The notes under the pieces: generated by a model | What the model was told of the DNA's origin: nothing | Database searches by the model: none | What the model saw: the letters and a program-made list of their open reading frames with translations, nothing else | In this document: positions 32,426 through 34,889 of the stretch, piece by piece | How the letters are laid out: the number at the start of each line of letters is the position of its first letter | Position numbering within the stretch: the stretch's first letter is position 1 | Program-made: the position numbers and the translations under genes | Source of the DNA: JAISGQ01 sp964500965 | Lineage (GTDB): Bacteria > Bacillota > Clostridia > Oscillospirales > Acutalibacteraceae | Assembly (NCBI GenBank): GCA_964500965.1 | Contig: CAZCQZ010000020.1 | Coordinates: 1-34,889, forward strand | Direction: 5' to 3' | DNA length: 34,889 nt

Positions 32426-33133
32426 ATGGAAACAATTATTCAAATGTGGCTGTCCGTCTGGCTTTATGTTATGGCAGGTATAGGAATCGTGTTGGGTGTT
32501 TGCGTTTGGAAAAGCAGAAACAAATGGACCTCATTGAATATCCTCTGCACACTGGCGGTTATAGTTCTGGTGCTTCATGTGCTGGAAGAATGGGTATTCC
32601 CCGGAGGTCTGCACTATTCATACAATATCGACCACGGTTCGGAAATATTGAGCCGATACCCCATGAATCGTCTGACTGACATGATTACAAACTTCGGCGG
32701 CGTACTTCTCGGCTGTGCCGTTCTGAAATTTCGCGGATTCGGCAAGTCGGCAGGCATTGCAATCATGCTGTTTTCCGCCTTTGAGGTGGTCATACACATT
32801 GTTATCGGCATTACTTCTCTGAAAACATTCGGGGAATACGGCATGAATACTCTGTATTCTCCGGGACTTGTCACTTCTCTGTTCGGATTTCTGCCCATCG
32901 TCATAGGTCTTGCTGCAGAGCTGTTTTTCAGCGACAAAGAACGTCCGACCGCAAAGCAGTGGATTCTGGCAGTGACGGTAATGTTCGCCCTCTGCTTTCT
33001 GCTGATTAACCTGCCGGAAATGCTGCTGGGAGATAAAAACAGTCCCTACGCTTTTACCGACAGAGGATATTACGAGCGGTACGGAACGCTGTACGAGACT
33101 GAGCATAACGCGGTCTACGGATATTTCCGATAA
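32426..33133 (+). CDS. HXXEE-domain membrane protein B
   Basis: A 235-aa protein with about six helices, homologous to HXXEE A over its whole length. The motif H51-V-L-E54-E55 falls at the same residue numbers, with shared RYPMNxxxDMxTN, GCAVL and FGEYGxxTxYSPGxVT. AAAGGAGAAG precedes the ATG at 32426; an upstream extension of the frame crosses the operator region and is rejected. Function unknown. Confidence 0.87.
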   Translation: METIIQMWLSVWLYVMAGIGIVLGVCVWKSRNKWTSLNILCTLAVIVLVLHVLEEWVFPGGLHYSYNIDHGSEILSRYPMNRLTDMITNFGGVLLGCAVLKFRGFGKSAGIAIMLFSAFEVVIHIVIGITSLKTFGEYGMNTLYSPGLVTSLFGFLPIVIGLAAELFFSDKERPTAKQWILAVTVMFALCFLLINLPEMLLGDKNSPYAFTDRGYYERYGTLYETEHNAVYGYFR

Positions 33134-33206
33134 TTTTAATACTGCCGCGATTTAATAAATATCCACATGAAAACTGCAATATCGGCGGTTGTTTTTAATG
33201 CATTTG

Positions 33207-33235
33207 TTGACACCAAAGAAAAAATAGCATATAAT
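33207..33235 (+). promoter_or_regulatory. Consensus sigma-A promoter of fucI
   Basis: TTGACA (33207-33212) and TATAAT (33230-33235), both perfect, are separated by 17 bases. The transcript would begin about 55 bases before the fucI ATG. No clear operator or catabolite-control site was recognised. Confidence 0.85.
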
Positions 33236-33295
33236 TTAAATCGGCAATTTATGCCCTGTGACAAAAAACAAAGCTTATTCAGGAGGAAAGCATAT

Positions 33296-34889
33296 ATGGC
33301 TCAGAACAGACTTATCGGAGATTATCCCGTAATCGGAATCCGTCCGACAATCGACGGACGCAGAGGACCTATGAAGCTTCGCGAAAGCCTTGAGGATCAG
33401 ACAATGGCTCTTGCGCTTGCCGCAAAAAAGCTTTTTGAAGAAAACCTTTACTATTCAAACGGCGACCACGTAAAAGTTGTCGTTGCCGATACTACTATCG
33501 GTCGTGTTCCCGAAGCCGCCGCCTGTGCGGAAAAGTTTAAAAAAGAGGGCGTTGCCATAACATTGACCGTCACTCCCTGCTGGTGCTACGGCTCGGAGAC
33601 AATGGATATGGACCCCATGACAATTAAGGGCGTATGGGGCTTTAACGGTACCGAACGTCCCGGCGCAGTCTATCTTGCGGCTGTTCTTGCTTCTCATGCT
33701 CAGAAAGGACTTCCCGCATTCGGCATTTACGGTCATGAAGTTCAGGACGTTGACAACGTTTCCGAAGTTCCCGACGATGTAAAGGAAAAGCTTCTCCGCT
33801 TCGGACGTGCGGCTGTTGCCGTTGCGACTATGAGAGGCAAGTCATATCTCCAGATAGGCTCACAGTGCATGGGCATCGGCGGTTCTATTATTGACCAGGA
33901 TTTCATCGAATCCTACCTCGGTATGCGTGTCGAATCCATTGACGAGGTGGAGATTCTCCGTCGCATGGAGGAAGGTATTTACGACGAGGAAGCCTATGAA
34001 AAGGCACTGGCATGGACTCATGAGCACTGCAAAATGGGTCGTGACGACAACCCCGATTTTGTCCGCTTCACCGATGAGCAAAAGGAAGAACAGTGGAAGT
34101 TCACCGTTAAAATGTACTGCATAATCAAGGATTTGATGGCAGGCAACAAAAACCTCCCCGATAAATTCGAGGAAGAAAAAGCCGGTCACAATGCCATTGC
34201 CGGCGGCTTCCAGGGTCAGAGACAGTGGACAGACCACTGGCCCAACTGCGATTATCCCGAAGCATTTTTAAGCTCCACCTTTGACTATGAGGGCGCACGT
34301 GAGCCGTACACACTGGCAACGGAAAACGATGTTCTCAACGGTCTCGGTATGCTCTTTATGCGCCTGCTCACCCACCGTGCCCAGATTTTTGCGGACGTTC
34401 GCACATACTGGTCAGGTGCGGCTGTTGAGCGTGTCACCGGCTACAAGCTGGAGGGAAAAGCGGCAGAATCGGACGGTATTATTCACCTGCTCAATTCCGG
34501 TGCAGCCTGTCTTGATGCCTGCGGTGAGTGCAGAGATGAAAACGGCAACCCCGTCATGAAAAGATGGTGGGAAGTTACCGATGAAGATATTAAGAAGATG
34601 ACCGACGCTACCGTATGGTGCGAAGCCGGATTTGACAACTTCCGCGGCGGCGGATTCTCAAGCCACTTTGTAACAAGAGCGGAAATGCCGGCAACCATGA
34701 TAAGACTTAACCTTGTCAAGGGCTTAGGTCCTGTGCTTCAGATTGCCGAGGGCTGGACTGTGGCACTTCCCGATGAAGTTACCGACACCCTTATGGAGCG
34801 CACCAATCCCACCTGGCCCTGCACCTGGTTTGCTCCCAGATGCACCGGCGAGGGCGCATTTAAGACCGCTTATGATGTTATGAACAACT
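33296..34889 (+). CDS. fucI: L-fucose isomerase, N-terminal 531 residues (runs off the window)
   Basis: Interconverts L-fucose and L-fuculose as the first step of fucose use. The frame is open from the ATG at 33296 (AGGAGGAAAG upstream) to the window edge. It follows E. coli FucI closely: VIGIRPTIDGRRGPM, VTPCWCYGSETMDMD, FNGTERPGAVYL, MRGKSYLQIG. Metal ligands Glu343 (in ATENDVLNG) and Asp367 (FADVRTYW) match E. coli E337 and D361. The third ligand, His528 in E. coli, lies beyond the window. About 60 residues are missing at the C-terminus. The gene is expected to be complete in the genome. Confidence 0.96.
   Translation, partial: MAQNRLIGDYPVIGIRPTIDGRRGPMKLRESLEDQTMALALAAKKLFEENLYYSNGDHVKVVVADTTIGRVPEAAACAEKFKKEGVAITLTVTPCWCYGSETMDMDPMTIKGVWGFNGTERPGAVYLAAVLASHAQKGLPAFGIYGHEVQDVDNVSEVPDDVKEKLLRFGRAAVAVATMRGKSYLQIGSQCMGIGGSIIDQDFIESYLGMRVESIDEVEILRRMEEGIYDEEAYEKALAWTHEHCKMGRDDNPDFVRFTDEQKEEQWKFTVKMYCIIKDLMAGNKNLPDKFEEEKAGHNAIAGGFQGQRQWTDHWPNCDYPEAFLSSTFDYEGAREPYTLATENDVLNGLGMLFMRLLTHRAQIFADVRTYWSGAAVERVTGYKLEGKAAESDGIIHLLNSGAACLDACGECRDENGNPVMKRWWEVTDEDIKKMTDATVWCEAGFDNFRGGGFSSHFVTRAEMPATMIRLNLVKGLGPVLQIAEGWTVALPDEVTDTLMERTNPTWPCTWFAPRCTGEGAFKTAYDVMNN

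Noticed and set aside
33141..33199. Possible terminator after HXXEE B, formed by GCCGCGAT and ATCGGCGG
   Set aside because: Only about four contiguous pairs form, with a loop of 30 bases or more. The T run alone is not sufficient.

Overview
The window looks like chromosome from a spore-former-related, low-to-mid GC Bacillota, most likely a gut Clostridia of the Ruminococcaceae/Oscillospirales type. The evidence is strong AGGAGG-type ribosome sites, sigma-A promoters of TTGACA-17-TATAAT form, a Bacillota-style maf-mreBCD-PBP2 cluster, zapA next to a U32 protease-like gene, a DUF1385-prmC pair, a RelQ-type small alarmone synthetase, a SpoIID relative, and glycan genes (GH59, fucose isomerase). 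No rRNA, tRNA, CRISPR, prophage or transposase gene was seen. The lineage call is inference from gene content; no database was searched.

Left part, 1-12042, mostly minus strand. Reading along transcription: rlmB, a 565-aa Arg-rich coiled-coil protein, a 525-aa disordered protein with seven RFxRRG-like motifs and a PYG-rich core, and a 713-aa membrane protein that has the outline of a P-type ATPase without its catalytic Asp. A short plus-strand gene encoding a shrunken SpoIID-like protein converges on that operon with a 7-bp gap. A second minus operon encodes a multi-pass membrane protein with a Met/Gly/Tyr-rich and then Asp/Glu/Tyr-rich tail, followed by a secreted GH59 lipoprotein. Apart from rlmB and GH59, this block is the least described part of the window and the best place to look for a new system.

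Middle part, 12150-20772, minus strand: small alarmone synthetase, a 105-bp segment bounded by a perfect 15-bp inverted repeat, recA-recX with a LexA-like box inside the recA promoter, DUF1385-prmC, and an operon of a lipoprotein with DxDGDG repeats, an OmpR-family regulator and a histidine kinase. The direction of transcription switches in 20773-21193, a 421-bp intergenic region containing several adjacent hairpins between near-direct repeats.

Right part, 21194-34889, mostly plus strand: zapA, U32 protein, dut, a transglutaminase-like lipoprotein, a divergent maf, mreB-mreC-mreD and a class B PBP. This is a cell division and wall elongation region. After a shared hairpin terminator comes a compact regulatory unit: a TetR regulator and one HXXEE membrane protein transcribed leftward, and a paralogous HXXEE membrane protein transcribed rightward, from two superimposed, nearly mirror-image promoters overlapped by operator-like palindromes. 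The window ends inside L-fucose isomerase, which has a consensus promoter.
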